Part shown: in pieces, positions 1 through 6,639 of the stretch
Position numbering within the stretch: position 1 is the stretch's first letter
Layout: each line of letters opens with the position of its first letter
From: JBDTMC01 sp039934475
Lineage (GTDB): Bacteria; Acidobacteriota; Terriglobia; Bryobacterales; Bryobacteraceae
Length of the DNA stretch: 16,720 bases
Direction: 5' to 3'
NCBI GenBank assembly: GCA_039934475.1
Contig: JBDTMC010000137.1
Location: 1-16,720, forward strand
Program-made: the position numbers and the translations under genes
Notes under the pieces: model-generated
The model's database searches: none
The model's input: the letters and a program-made list of their open reading frames with translations, nothing else
What the model was told of the DNA's origin: nothing

Positions 1-2192
1 CCCGCTCGGCACTCGTCAGCGCTGTGGAACAGGCCGGATACCGTGTCCCGGCCAGCCCCAAGCCAAAGGCGCCTCCGGTTGGGCTGATGGAAATCACCCC
101 AGCCGCTCCCAAGTTGTCGCCAGCGCAATTGGATACCGTTGACCTTCCCGTCACGGGAATGACTTGCGCCGGATGCGCGCTCACCATCACCCAAGCGCTC
201 CAACGAGTTCCCGGCGTGGTCCAGGCCAGCGTCAACTTTGCCACCAGGCGCGCCACAGTCCAATACCAGCCCGGCGCCACGCGCTATGAAACACTGACTG
301 CCGCTGTGCGCAGAGCGGGTTACGACATAGCTGAATCTCAGGATCTTGAAGCAGCCGAACGGGAAGAGTCTCAGCGCGTCCTCCGCCGCTTCCTCATCGC
401 CGCCCTGCTTTCCGTCCCCGTTGTCGTGCTCGGCATGTCCCATGGAGCGATCCACTTTCCCGGTGATCGCTGGCTGCAATTGGCTCTCACCGCGCCCGTT
501 GTGTTCTATGCCGGACAGCAGTTCTTTGCTGGGGCCTGGCACGCCATCAAACGCCGCTGGGCGGACATGAACACGCTCATCGCTACGGGTTCGGGCGTTG
601 CGTTCGCATACTCCGCTGCGGTTACCGCCTCCGGTAGCCATCTTCCTGTGTACTTCGAATCCGCGGCGATGATCGTGACCCTCATCCTGATGGGCCGCAC
701 GCTGGAGGCGCGGGCACGGAGGCGCACCTCCGACGCCATCCGCAAACTGGCCGCGCTACAGCCCAAGGTGGCCCACGTCATTCGCGACGGCGGCGAAGTG
801 GATGTGCCCGTCAGTGAGGTACGCCCCGGCGACATCGTCGCCATCCGCCCGGGCGAGAAGATCCCCGTGGACGGTAGCGTGGTCGGCGGGTCTTCTAGCG
901 TCGATGAGTCAATGCTCACCGGCGAAAGCGTTCCTGTGGCCAAGCAAGAGGGCTCCCCGGTTTTTGCGGCCACCATGAACGGCTCCGGCGGGCTCCGCTT
1001 CCGCGTCACCAAAGTGGGCACGCAAACAATGTTGGCTCAGATCATCGCCCTGGTGGAACGCGCCCAGGGTTCCAAGGCGCCCATCGCGCGGTTAGCGGAC
1101 GTGGTCAGCGGGTACTTCACGCCGGCGGTGATTGGCGTCGCGCTGGTAACCCTCGCGGCCTGGCTCTATCTGGGGACGCCTCAACAAGCCCTGTTGCATT
1201 TCATTGCCGTGCTCATCATCGCGTGCCCTTGTGCGCTCGGTTTGGCCACGCCGGCCGCCGTCATGGTGGCCACCGGACGAGCGGCCCAGAAGGGTATCCT
1301 GTTCCGCGGCGGCGAAGCGCTGGAAACGGCGGGCAAAGTAACCACGGCTGTTCTCGATAAGACCGGCACCTTGACCTTGGGTAAACCTGTGGTCACCGGC
1401 GTTTTCCCCGCCGGCGATTGGATGGAGCGTGATCTGCTCCGCATGGCGGCCGCGGCCGAGCGATGGAGCGAGCACCCTTACGGCCGCGCCATCACCGCGC
1501 GCGCCGAGGGCCTGGAACTGCCAGACAGCACCGAATTTCAAGCGTTAATCGGCCGCGGAGTCGAAGCGCTTGTGGAAGGCAGGCGCGTGAGCATTGCGGC
1601 CGACGGTTCGCGCCTTGCCGTTCATGCCGATGGCGCGTTGGTGGGCCATCTTACCGTTGCCGATGCCCTCCGCCCCGAAGCGAAGGCGGTGGTGGCTGAA
1701 CTCAAGCGACTCGGAATCAAACCCGTGATGATTACCGGCGACAGCCGTGCCACAGCCGACGCTATCGCCCGCGAGGCCGGCATCGCGACCGTGCTGGCGC
1801 AGGTGTTGCCCCAAGGCAAAGCAGCGGAAATTGAGCGTCTGCAAAAGTCCGGAGAGCGAGTGGCGATGGTGGGTGATGGCATCAACGACGCCCCGGCGCT
1901 GGCGCAAGCCGACGTCGGCATCGCCATGGGCACCGGCACCGACATCGCCCGCGAGTCCGCCGCGGTTACTTTAGTAGGAGGCGACTTACGGACCCTTGTT
2001 GAGGCTATAACGCTCTCCCGTCGCGCCCTGAGGGTGATCCGCCAAAACCTCTTCTGGGCCTTCGCCTATAACGTCGTCGGCATCCCCCTTGCGGCAGGTT
2101 TATTTGGCTTTGAACTGTCGCCAATGATCGCCGCCGCCGCCATGGCGCTCTCCAGCGTCAGCGTCCTAGCCAACTCCCTTCGCCTCCGCTGA
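1..2192 (+). CDS. copA: Cu+-exporting P1B-type ATPase, 5'-truncated by window
   Basis: This is an inner-membrane pump that uses ATP to export Cu(I) from the cytoplasm. The frame is open to the window edge. Its first residues (SALVSAVEQAGYRV) look like the end of a heavy-metal-associated domain, so the true start lies upstream and the GTG at 24 is not a start. Numbered from that GTG, a second metal-binding domain carries GMTCAGC at residues 45-51. Membrane helices, the actuator TGES loop, the CPC metal site (401-403), the phosphorylated Asp of DKTGTLT (D445), the SEHP motif of the nucleotide domain and GDGINDAP (from 617) follow in normal order. A YN pair in the next-to-last helix and MALSS in the last helix are the Cu+ (P1B-1) signature, not Zn/Cd. 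The 3' end overlaps the convergent nitroreductase gene by 27 bp. No copper regulator or chaperone gene is visible on this side. Confidence 0.95.
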   Translation, partial: RSALVSAVEQAGYRVPASPKPKAPPVGLMEITPAAPKLSPAQLDTVDLPVTGMTCAGCALTITQALQRVPGVVQASVNFATRRATVQYQPGATRYETLTAAVRRAGYDIAESQDLEAAEREESQRVLRRFLIAALLSVPVVVLGMSHGAIHFPGDRWLQLALTAPVVFYAGQQFFAGAWHAIKRRWADMNTLIATGSGVAFAYSAAVTASGSHLPVYFESAAMIVTLILMGRTLEARARRRTSDAIRKLAALQPKVAHVIRDGGEVDVPVSEVRPGDIVAIRPGEKIPVDGSVVGGSSSVDESMLTGESVPVAKQEGSPVFAATMNGSGGLRFRVTKVGTQTMLAQIIALVERAQGSKAPIARLADVVSGYFTPAVIGVALVTLAAWLYLGTPQQALLHFIAVLIIACPCALGLATPAAVMVATGRAAQKGILFRGGEALETAGKVTTAVLDKTGTLTLGKPVVTGVFPAGDWMERDLLRMAAAAERWSEHPYGRAITARAEGLELPDSTEFQALIGRGVEALVEGRRVSIAADGSRLAVHADGALVGHLTVADALRPEAKAVVAELKRLGIKPVMITGDSRATADAIAREAGIATVLAQVLPQGKAAEIERLQKSGERVAMVGDGINDAPALAQADVGIAMGTGTDIARESAAVTLVGGDLRTLVEAITLSRRALRVIRQNLFWAFAYNVVGIPLAAGLFGFELSPMIAAAAMALSSVSVLANSLRLR

Positions 2193-3308
2193 TCTGCTTC
2201 TGGTGATCCATTCGGGAGGCATCCGCACGCTCACGGGATTGGGATAAGAACTGAGATAACCGATCCGAAGAATGAATTGCGGCACGCCATCGATTCCCAG
2301 ACTGGTCCCTACCTGCTCGCGCCAGGGCGCTTCCTCAAGCATCTGAGTCATGGGATGGATCGCGATCTTTCTCTCACGCAGCCGCAGCCACATGCGCTCT
2401 ACTTCTCTGCCGCAATCGATCAGGGTCGGGATGGCAGTCCCAGCGCTTGATACAACCAGCCAGCCGCCGCCCTGCCCCACCCGCTCCATCACTTGCGTAA
2501 TCGCAGTCTCGCGGAAGGACTTCGACAACACCGAGGCACGATTGTAGAAATGGCTGACATACCATCCGGCCATTCCCTCAATTTCCATGCTCGAGGGCGT
2601 CAATCCATTTCTGAACTTGGCAGCATCTTGCGCCGACCAGCGAATCCAATTGGCGAGTTCTTCTTCGGCCGGATCTCGAAACGCCTGTCGGCGGTTCGCT
2701 TCAACGGTGCCTTCCGAAAGATACTTCGCTGCTGCCGTGCCTCTCGGGAAATAGTGGAACCCTTCCTTCTGACCCGTGACGGATGCGATATCGGTTGATT
2801 TGATCTCGCTCGCGAGATGGCCGTTCCGAACGGTCCTCCGAAGCTTAATCTGATCCAGCGGTTGCGGCGACGGAGCAGCTTTCCGCAAACGCAAATCAAC
2901 CACAGCGGCGTCGGCAGGCGATTGCGCAACGACATCGTACTCGACCCTATAGCCATGATGAGCGGCGGCGGCGACCAGATTTTCGAGAAAAGCTCCCAGC
3001 GAAAGCAATGTTTCCCTTGCCGTCGGGTCCACCGCCGGCAGGCGCCGAGCCTCATCGATTCCGATGATCCAGTGCTCCCGGTCGAGGACCGTTACAGTCC
3101 AGGGTTGGGTGTTGTGCCCGCTGGGAGCACGTGAAGCCAAGGTCAAGATCTCAATCGCCGGCGGCCCGAGTTCTGCCAGCAGGGATGCGTTTTCGGTGGC
3201 TTGCCCCGACCTTGCCTCACCTGCCTGATTGCACGACACAATTGTCAGGGGCGAGGCTGCGAGGAGAGCCACTTTTCCGCCGAGATCCATGAAGCCGCGT
3301 CGATGCAT
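2166..3308 (-). CDS. Acg-family nitroreductase-like flavoprotein, Tat/lipoprotein signal
   Basis: This is a 380-residue protein of the Acg-type nitroreductase family, whose members bind FMN. Its substrate is unknown. Family features are RAPSGHNTQPW near the start of the core, an LSLGAFLENL helix, RRTVRNGH, a GGGWLVVSS strand and a C-terminal PQFILRIGY strand. I chose the ATG at 3308 because it begins MHRRGFMDLGG, a twin-arginine RRxF motif. A hydrophobic stretch and the lipobox IVSC (Cys26) follow, so the product is probably exported folded and lipid-anchored. The frame stays open 50 codons further upstream, but that extension is antisense to the end of an inserted transposase and is not real. 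No strong ribosome-binding site precedes the ATG. The 3' end overlaps the copper ATPase gene tail to tail. Acg of Mycobacterium is a hypoxia-regulated relative; the role here is inference. The insertion sequence upstream probably changes its expression. Confidence 0.85.
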   Translation of the reverse strand: MHRRGFMDLGGKVALLAASPLTIVSCNQAGEARSGQATENASLLAELGPPAIEILTLASRAPSGHNTQPWTVTVLDREHWIIGIDEARRLPAVDPTARETLLSLGAFLENLVAAAAHHGYRVEYDVVAQSPADAAVVDLRLRKAAPSPQPLDQIKLRRTVRNGHLASEIKSTDIASVTGQKEGFHYFPRGTAAAKYLSEGTVEANRRQAFRDPAEEELANWIRWSAQDAAKFRNGLTPSSMEIEGMAGWYVSHFYNRASVLSKSFRETAITQVMERVGQGGGWLVVSSAGTAIPTLIDCGREVERMWLRLRERKIAIHPMTQMLEEAPWREQVGTSLGIDGVPQFILRIGYLSSYPNPVSVRMPPEWITRSRSAEAKGVG

Positions 3309-3339
3309 GAAAACAAGTAGTGTAAGAACAGCGAAAGAC

Positions 3340-3348
3340 CTATCATAT
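3340..3348. repeat. Target-site duplication, left copy
   Basis: CTATCATAT lies directly outside the left terminal repeat of the insertion sequence. The identical 9 bp lie directly outside the right terminal repeat (5182-5190). A perfect copy on both sides marks a transposition event and suggests that it is recent. Confidence 0.9.
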
Positions 3349-3370
3349 GGGTGCGCGACGTAGAAGTGAA
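3342..3370 (-). promoter_or_regulatory. Candidate hybrid promoter, IS end plus target duplication
   Basis: On the minus strand, TATGAT (3347-3342, 5 of 6 to the -10 consensus) lies inside the 9-bp target duplication. TTCACT (3370-3365, 4 of 6 to the -35 consensus) lies inside the insertion sequence's terminal repeat, with exactly 17 bp between them. The -10 box ends 33 bp upstream of the nitroreductase ATG. The fit is plausible but short motifs like this arise by chance. Confidence 0.3.
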
Positions 3371-3374
3371 GACT
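3349..3374 (+). repeat. Terminal inverted repeat of the IS, transposase 3' end
   Basis: This 26-bp end begins GGGTGCGCGAC and pairs with 5181-5157. The two ends differ by two substitutions (C/T and G/A) and one indel. The transposase stop codon (TAG at 3375-3373) falls at its inner edge, so the ORF runs right into the repeat. Confidence 0.88.
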
Positions 3375-4752
3375 AGGCGACGCGACGGGCCTCCCAGTAG
3401 TCCTCCATGCGGCCGTTGAGATGGCAGCAGCGTAAAGCCAAGATGGCGTTAGCGCCACGCACGGTCCAGAACATACCCGACTGCTTGAGACGAGAACCGA
3501 TTACGGTCTTGCAGCCGGCCTCGATGACTCCGGAGCCGACAAACAAATGTTGCTTGCGAAAGCTGGGGTAACGCATGCGCTCCGCATTTCGCTCAAAGTA
3601 GTCGGCCTCGTTGCGAATCTTCTCGGGCAGATCGGAATTAGTGGACCGGGTGGATCGAAGAGCGTCCACCAGCCTTTCGATCTTGCCTTTGTCGAGCAGG
3701 CGTTTTTGATGGATCTTCATCCACGCTTTCTGGCTGCTCGCGTCGTTCGGGTAGAGTCGGCGGGCTAAGTCCCACAGGTGCTGGCGAGCATGATAGAGAT
3801 CGACGATGTGGACCGCGCCGGGAAAGTGTTGTTCGGCCAGATTCCAGATCCACGCGGCCCCATCGCCGATGACGACTTTCCTTTCGGCGCGGCTCCAGCC
3901 GCGCTTCCAGGCTTCCACGTATAACCGTTTACCAAATTCCTCGGCGGTTTCGATGGCCCCGGTGTAGGTAGTGGAATCAGGATCGCGGATGGGGTAGCCC
4001 TCCGCGTCCCATCCGGTCTGAGTGAACACGCATCCCAATTTAGCTTCGCGCGTGTGAGCCGGTTGTCCATCCGTCTTGCCCCTTCGTCCCTCCAACTCTT
4101 TCTTCACCACCGGCACCCCTGTGCCGTCCATCTGCACATACATGATGGGGACCGGCTGGCCGACCACCAGGGGGAGATCCAGTTGAACGGCGCGTTGAAT
4201 CTCATGCTGCTGGTTTTGCAAGATATCGTCTCCAATGGCTTCTGCCGTACGCTCCACCGCTTTGGTGGTCACCTCCAAGCCGGCCAGGATCTTCATCTGC
4301 TCGCGACCGTGATCGAAGGGAGCTTCTTGGCCGACGAGAGCATGCATGCGGCGCACTCCGGGGGAGAATTCAGTGTTCTGGATATCCAGGTCGACATCGG
4401 CCGGGAACTGTCCTGCGTGACAGTGCTGGCACAGGTAGTAGGGTCGCGAAACACTCACTGTGCCCACCGCGGTGAGGACCGGTTTTACACGCAACTCTCG
4501 GTAGTGCGCTTGATGGCCACAGCCACAGGGAATGCTTCGCTGTGGGCCAACCGGGACCGGGAACTGCAGCAACTCGCTGAGGGCAGCAGCTCCGGCTCGA
4601 TACATGGCCGAACGCACGGCGGTTTCGAGGGCTTCCAGATCCACACCGCCCGTCTTGTGACGCCCTTGGAACACCACCCGCAGGAGTTGCTCTACTTCGC
4701 GTGAGATTTCTTGGCTGATCGCTTCGGCCGTTTTTTTTCCTCGGGAGACCAA
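3373..4752 (-). CDS. ISKra4-family DDE transposase, second ORF (orfB)
   Basis: This is the catalytic half of the transposase, about 459 codons in this frame. An N-terminal zinc-ribbon-like part has CGCGH (Cys76, Cys78) and YLCQHC (Cys108, Cys111). The RNase-H-like catalytic residues are Asp209 in MDGTG, Asp297 in VIGDGAAW and Glu411 in GSGVIEAGCK. The strings VDLYHARQH and GSRLKQSGMFW are typical of the family. The only start near the 5' edge is a TTG at 4752 with no evident ribosome-binding site. The frame overlaps the upstream ORF by 61 bp, so I infer that it is translated as a fusion after a -1 frameshift in the overlap. A fusion from the TTG at 5090 would be about 572 residues. No stop codon or missing catalytic residue suggests decay. 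Confidence 0.92.
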   Translation of the reverse strand: MVSRGKKTAEAISQEISREVEQLLRVVFQGRHKTGGVDLEALETAVRSAMYRAGAAALSELLQFPVPVGPQRSIPCGCGHQAHYRELRVKPVLTAVGTVSVSRPYYLCQHCHAGQFPADVDLDIQNTEFSPGVRRMHALVGQEAPFDHGREQMKILAGLEVTTKAVERTAEAIGDDILQNQQHEIQRAVQLDLPLVVGQPVPIMYVQMDGTGVPVVKKELEGRRGKTDGQPAHTREAKLGCVFTQTGWDAEGYPIRDPDSTTYTGAIETAEEFGKRLYVEAWKRGWSRAERKVVIGDGAAWIWNLAEQHFPGAVHIVDLYHARQHLWDLARRLYPNDASSQKAWMKIHQKRLLDKGKIERLVDALRSTRSTNSDLPEKIRNEADYFERNAERMRYPSFRKQHLFVGSGVIEAGCKTVIGSRLKQSGMFWTVRGANAILALRCCHLNGRMEDYWEARRVA

Positions 4753-5090
4753 GTGTCGTCGACCGGCCGTGCTCGACAGATCCTCTCGTTCACTTCCAGT
4801 AACTCATGGCTGAGTTGCCGAAAGCGATGAAACGCTTCCACCTCGCGCTGGGCTTTGAGCAAATCTGCTGCCGACGAGAAGCTCTCGCTCACTGTCTTTC
4901 CGTCCACTTTGCGGGTCAAACGGAAGTTCGGGCCGTGGCCGAGTTGGCCCGGCTGATGACAATGGCAATTGGGTTTTCCGCAGCGCCCTTTGATGGCCGT
5001 GATCGAGCCGCTGCGAAAATCGCCCAACTGAAGTATCCGCGTCAAGATGTCGGAACGACGCTGTTCGAGGGTGCTGAGAGAATCTGGCAA
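4692..5090 (-). CDS. ISKra4-associated DUF6788-like protein, first ORF (orfA)
   Basis: This small basic protein of about 132 residues is encoded at the promoter end of the insertion sequence. It has a CGKPNCHC Cys cluster, probably a zinc knuckle, then HGPNFRLTRKVDGKT and a Leu/Glu-rich helical segment, and ends in a Lys/Arg-rich tail (KKRPKRSAKK). DUF6788 proteins are a known companion of ISKra4 transposases; a DNA-binding role is inferred. The frame is open from 5177, but I prefer the TTG at 5090. It has GGAGG six bases upstream (5101-5097) and lies downstream of a perfect TATAAT box, whereas the GTG at 5177 lies inside the terminal repeat and upstream of that box. Confidence 0.8.
   Translation of the reverse strand: MPDSLSTLEQRRSDILTRILQLGDFRSGSITAIKGRCGKPNCHCHQPGQLGHGPNFRLTRKVDGKTVSESFSSAADLLKAQREVEAFHRFRQLSHELLEVNERICRARPVDDTWSPEEKKRPKRSAKKSHAK
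4731..4738 (-). other. Slippery A8 run, probable -1 frameshift site
   Basis: In the overlap of the two transposase ORFs the coding strand has eight consecutive A residues. In the first ORF's frame the codons are GAA AAA AAA CGG, which gives a slippery heptamer A_AAA_AAA. Moving back one base reaches the second ORF's frame (GGA AAA AAA ACG). Ribosomal -1 frameshifting or RNA-polymerase slippage would make the fusion transposase. I see no convincing downstream stem-loop. Confidence 0.75.
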
Positions 5091-5096
5091 GAGGCG

Positions 5097-5101
5097 CCTC
5101 C
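5097..5101 (-). promoter_or_regulatory. Ribosome-binding site that decides the orfA start
   Basis: GGAGG on the minus strand is followed by six bases and then TTG (5090-5088) in frame with the small IS protein. It is the only good Shine-Dalgarno match at the 5' end of that frame. Confidence 0.65.
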
Positions 5102-5126
5102 AATCCGTACGTAGCAATACGTTCGG

Positions 5127-5132
5127 ATTATA
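5127..5132 (-). promoter_or_regulatory. -10 box of the IS transposase promoter
   Basis: A perfect TATAAT occurs on the minus strand, 37 bp before the preferred TTG start at 5090. No good -35 match lies 16-18 bp upstream (the nearest, TGGAGT, has 3 of 6). Its position supports a start downstream of it rather than at 5177. Confidence 0.55.
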
Positions 5133-5156
5133 ACGCCGAAAAAGGAAAGACTCCAG

Positions 5157-5181
5157 AGTCTTCCTTCTATGTCGCACACCC
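5157..5181 (-). repeat. Terminal inverted repeat of the IS, promoter end
   Basis: Read on the minus strand this end begins GGGTGTGCGAC and continues ATAGAAGGAAGACT. It pairs with 3349-3374, with two substitutions and one indel. A 12-bp palindrome (5149-5160) overlaps its inner edge and might be a transposase-binding feature. Confidence 0.88.
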
Positions 5182-5190
5182 CTATCATAT
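5182..5190. repeat. Target-site duplication, right copy
   Basis: CTATCATAT is identical to 3340-3348 and lies directly outside the right terminal repeat of the insertion sequence. Confidence 0.9.
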
Positions 5191-5197
5191 CTCCTGC

Positions 5198-5226
5198 TTG
5201 ACGCCGCCAGCCAAATCGCATACGCT
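5198..5226 (+). promoter_or_regulatory. Weak candidate promoter upstream of the aminotransferase
   Basis: TTGACG (5 of 6 to the -35 consensus) is followed by 17 bp and TACGCT (only 3 of 6 to the -10 consensus). It would give a leader of about 150 bases before the aminotransferase start. Nothing else is recognisable in 5191-5378. Confidence 0.25.
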
Positions 5227-5378
5227 TGCTGAAAGCCCGGAACTCCAGTCTGGTTCCGATCTTCTTCCCTGTTGAATTACTTTAGTTTTGCCGGTGAGCC
5301 ACTCGTGGGCGCCTCGGCACACCATCAAAAGCCGGAGCCACTGCCGCACGTTTGAGCAGTTACTGGGAGGTTTTACCC

Positions 5379-6524
5379 ATGGAGATTTCGAATTTGCTGC
5401 GCGCGGACCTGTTGAACCGCGGCTTTTCGCGGCGCCAACTGGGCCGCGTCGGCAGCCTGCTGGCCGGCGGCGCCGCCGTCGCGCCTTTTTACAACGAGTT
5501 CGCCATGGCGCAGAACTTCATGCGCGCCGCCATCCCGGCCGATGCCGTTCGCATCAGTTCCAATGAGAATCCGCTCGGGCCATGCCCCGAAGCCGTGGAC
5601 GCCATCGCGAAAATCGCGCGCTTCGGCGGCCGCTATTCTCCTAACAATGAACACGGCGACTTCATCCAAGCCATCGCCGAAACGGAAAGCATCAAGCCGG
5701 ATTTCATCTCGCCCTACGCCGGTTCCAGTGATCCGCTCCACCGCGCCGTCTGTGCCTTCACGTCGCCCACGCGCGGCTTTGTCATGGCCGACCCGGGTTA
5801 CGAAGCGGGCGCCGGCACCGCCGCCTTCATCGGCACAAAAGTCTCCCGCGTCCCGCTGCGTAAGGACTATTCGCACGACGTCAAGGCTATGCTCGAGGCC
5901 GACCCCACCGCCGGCGTGATTTATATCTGCAACCCGAACAATCCCACCGGCACCATGACCAGCCGCGCGGATATCGACTACGTCCTGGCGAACAAACCCA
6001 AGGGGTCCATTCTGCTATTGGATGAAGCCTATGTCCACTTCGCCACCGACACCACCGGCGTGGATCTGGTGCGCGCCGAAAAGGACGTCGTCATCCTCCG
6101 TACGTTCTCTAAGGCATACGGCATGGCCGGCATCCGCGCCGGCATGGCCATCGGGCGTCCGGACCTACTCGAGAAGATGCGCCCCTACGGCGCCGGCATG
6201 CTCCCCATCACCGGACTCGCCGCCGCCACCGCCAGCATGCGCGTCAAGACTTTGATCGCCGAACGCCGCAAGATCAACAAAGACATCCGCCAAGACACCT
6301 TCGCCTTCCTCGACAAGAAGGGCTTCTCCTACGTCCCTTCCGTAAGTAACAAGTTCATGCTCCAGGTGAATAAGCCGGGCATGGAAGTAGTAAAGGCAAT
6401 GGCCGAGCAGAAGGTATTCATCGGCCGCGTCTGGAAGATTTGGCCCACTTACGTCCGGGTCACCGTCGGAACCCAGGACGACATGGACAAGTTCAAGGTA
6501 GCCCTAACCAAAGTAATGGCCTAA
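5379..6524 (+). CDS. HisC-like PLP aminotransferase with Tat signal
   Basis: This 381-residue fold-type I aminotransferase is closest in motif content to histidinol-phosphate aminotransferase. Visible motifs are SNENPLGP (61-68), NPNNPTG (185-191), DEAY (215-218), the PLP lysine in TFSKAYGMAGIRAG (Lys245) and RVTVGT near the C-terminus for the substrate carboxylate. The first 45 residues are extra to HisC: SRRQLGR (from residue 17), a hydrophobic Gly/Ala/Leu stretch, and AMAQ as a likely cleavage site. Together these make a Tat export signal. I chose the ATG at 5379 because GGGAGG lies eight bases upstream; the frame is open to a TTG at 5352 that has no such site. No other his genes are nearby, so a histidine-pathway role is doubtful. 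An exported enzyme acting on another amino acid or its derivative is possible. The gene is followed by a strong hairpin terminator. Confidence 0.85.
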   Translation: MEISNLLRADLLNRGFSRRQLGRVGSLLAGGAAVAPFYNEFAMAQNFMRAAIPADAVRISSNENPLGPCPEAVDAIAKIARFGGRYSPNNEHGDFIQAIAETESIKPDFISPYAGSSDPLHRAVCAFTSPTRGFVMADPGYEAGAGTAAFIGTKVSRVPLRKDYSHDVKAMLEADPTAGVIYICNPNNPTGTMTSRADIDYVLANKPKGSILLLDEAYVHFATDTTGVDLVRAEKDVVILRTFSKAYGMAGIRAGMAIGRPDLLEKMRPYGAGMLPITGLAAATASMRVKTLIAERRKINKDIRQDTFAFLDKKGFSYVPSVSNKFMLQVNKPGMEVVKAMAEQKVFIGRVWKIWPTYVRVTVGTQDDMDKFKVALTKVMA

Positions 6525-6542
6525 CTCCATCAACACACCGTC

Positions 6543-6575
6543 TGTGCACAGCGAGCCGCGACCGTAAGGGAGCGA
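6543..6575 (+). repeat. Possible interspersed intergenic repeat (single copy here)
   Basis: The stretch between the aminotransferase stop and the terminator includes GCCGCGACCGTAAGGGAGCG. From memory, similar GACCGTAAGGGAGCG-like strings recur between genes in Solibacter-type genomes. Only one copy occurs in this window, so repeat status cannot be shown from the sequence. Confidence 0.25.
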
Positions 6576-6587
6576 CCACTTTAAGTC

Positions 6588-6629
6588 AAAAGGGGCAGCC
6601 TGCCGAACCTCGGCAAGCTGCCCCCTTTT
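6588..6629. terminator. Bidirectional intrinsic terminator
   Basis: A long hairpin pairs GGGGCAGC and TGCCGA with TCGGCA and GCTGCCCC around an ACC loop, with one mismatched base on each arm. It is flanked by AAAA on the left and TTTT on the right, so it can act in both directions. It sits between the convergent aminotransferase (stop 6524) and phosphofructokinase (stop 6640) genes. Confidence 0.85.
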
Positions 6630-6639
6630 CCCGTCTTAC

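Larger units (their letters stand above)
3349..5181 (-). mobile_element. Complete ISKra4-like insertion sequence, 1,833 bp
   Basis: The element is bounded by imperfect inverted repeats beginning GGGTG and by a 9-bp direct repeat. It contains, on the minus strand, a small Cys-rich ORF (DUF6788-like) and a DDE transposase ORF in the -1 frame. GGG ends and a 9-bp duplication are, from memory of ISfinder, typical of the ISKra4 subgroup. Everything needed for mobility appears intact: both ends, the D-D-E residues, a start with a good ribosome-binding site, a -10 box and a slippery A8 run. It separates the nitroreductase from sequence that now lies upstream of the aminotransferase. No passenger gene is present. 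Confidence 0.92.

Noticed and set aside
3309..3458. N-terminal extension of the nitroreductase into the insertion sequence
   Set aside because: It would be encoded by the end of a mobile element and precedes a clear Tat/lipoprotein signal starting at 3308.
5091..5177. Upstream GTG start at 5177 for the first IS ORF
   Set aside because: It lies inside the terminal repeat and upstream of the TATAAT box; the TTG at 5090 has the ribosome-binding site.
5272..5300. TTGAAT as a -35 box for the aminotransferase
   Set aside because: No -10-like hexamer lies 16-18 bp downstream.
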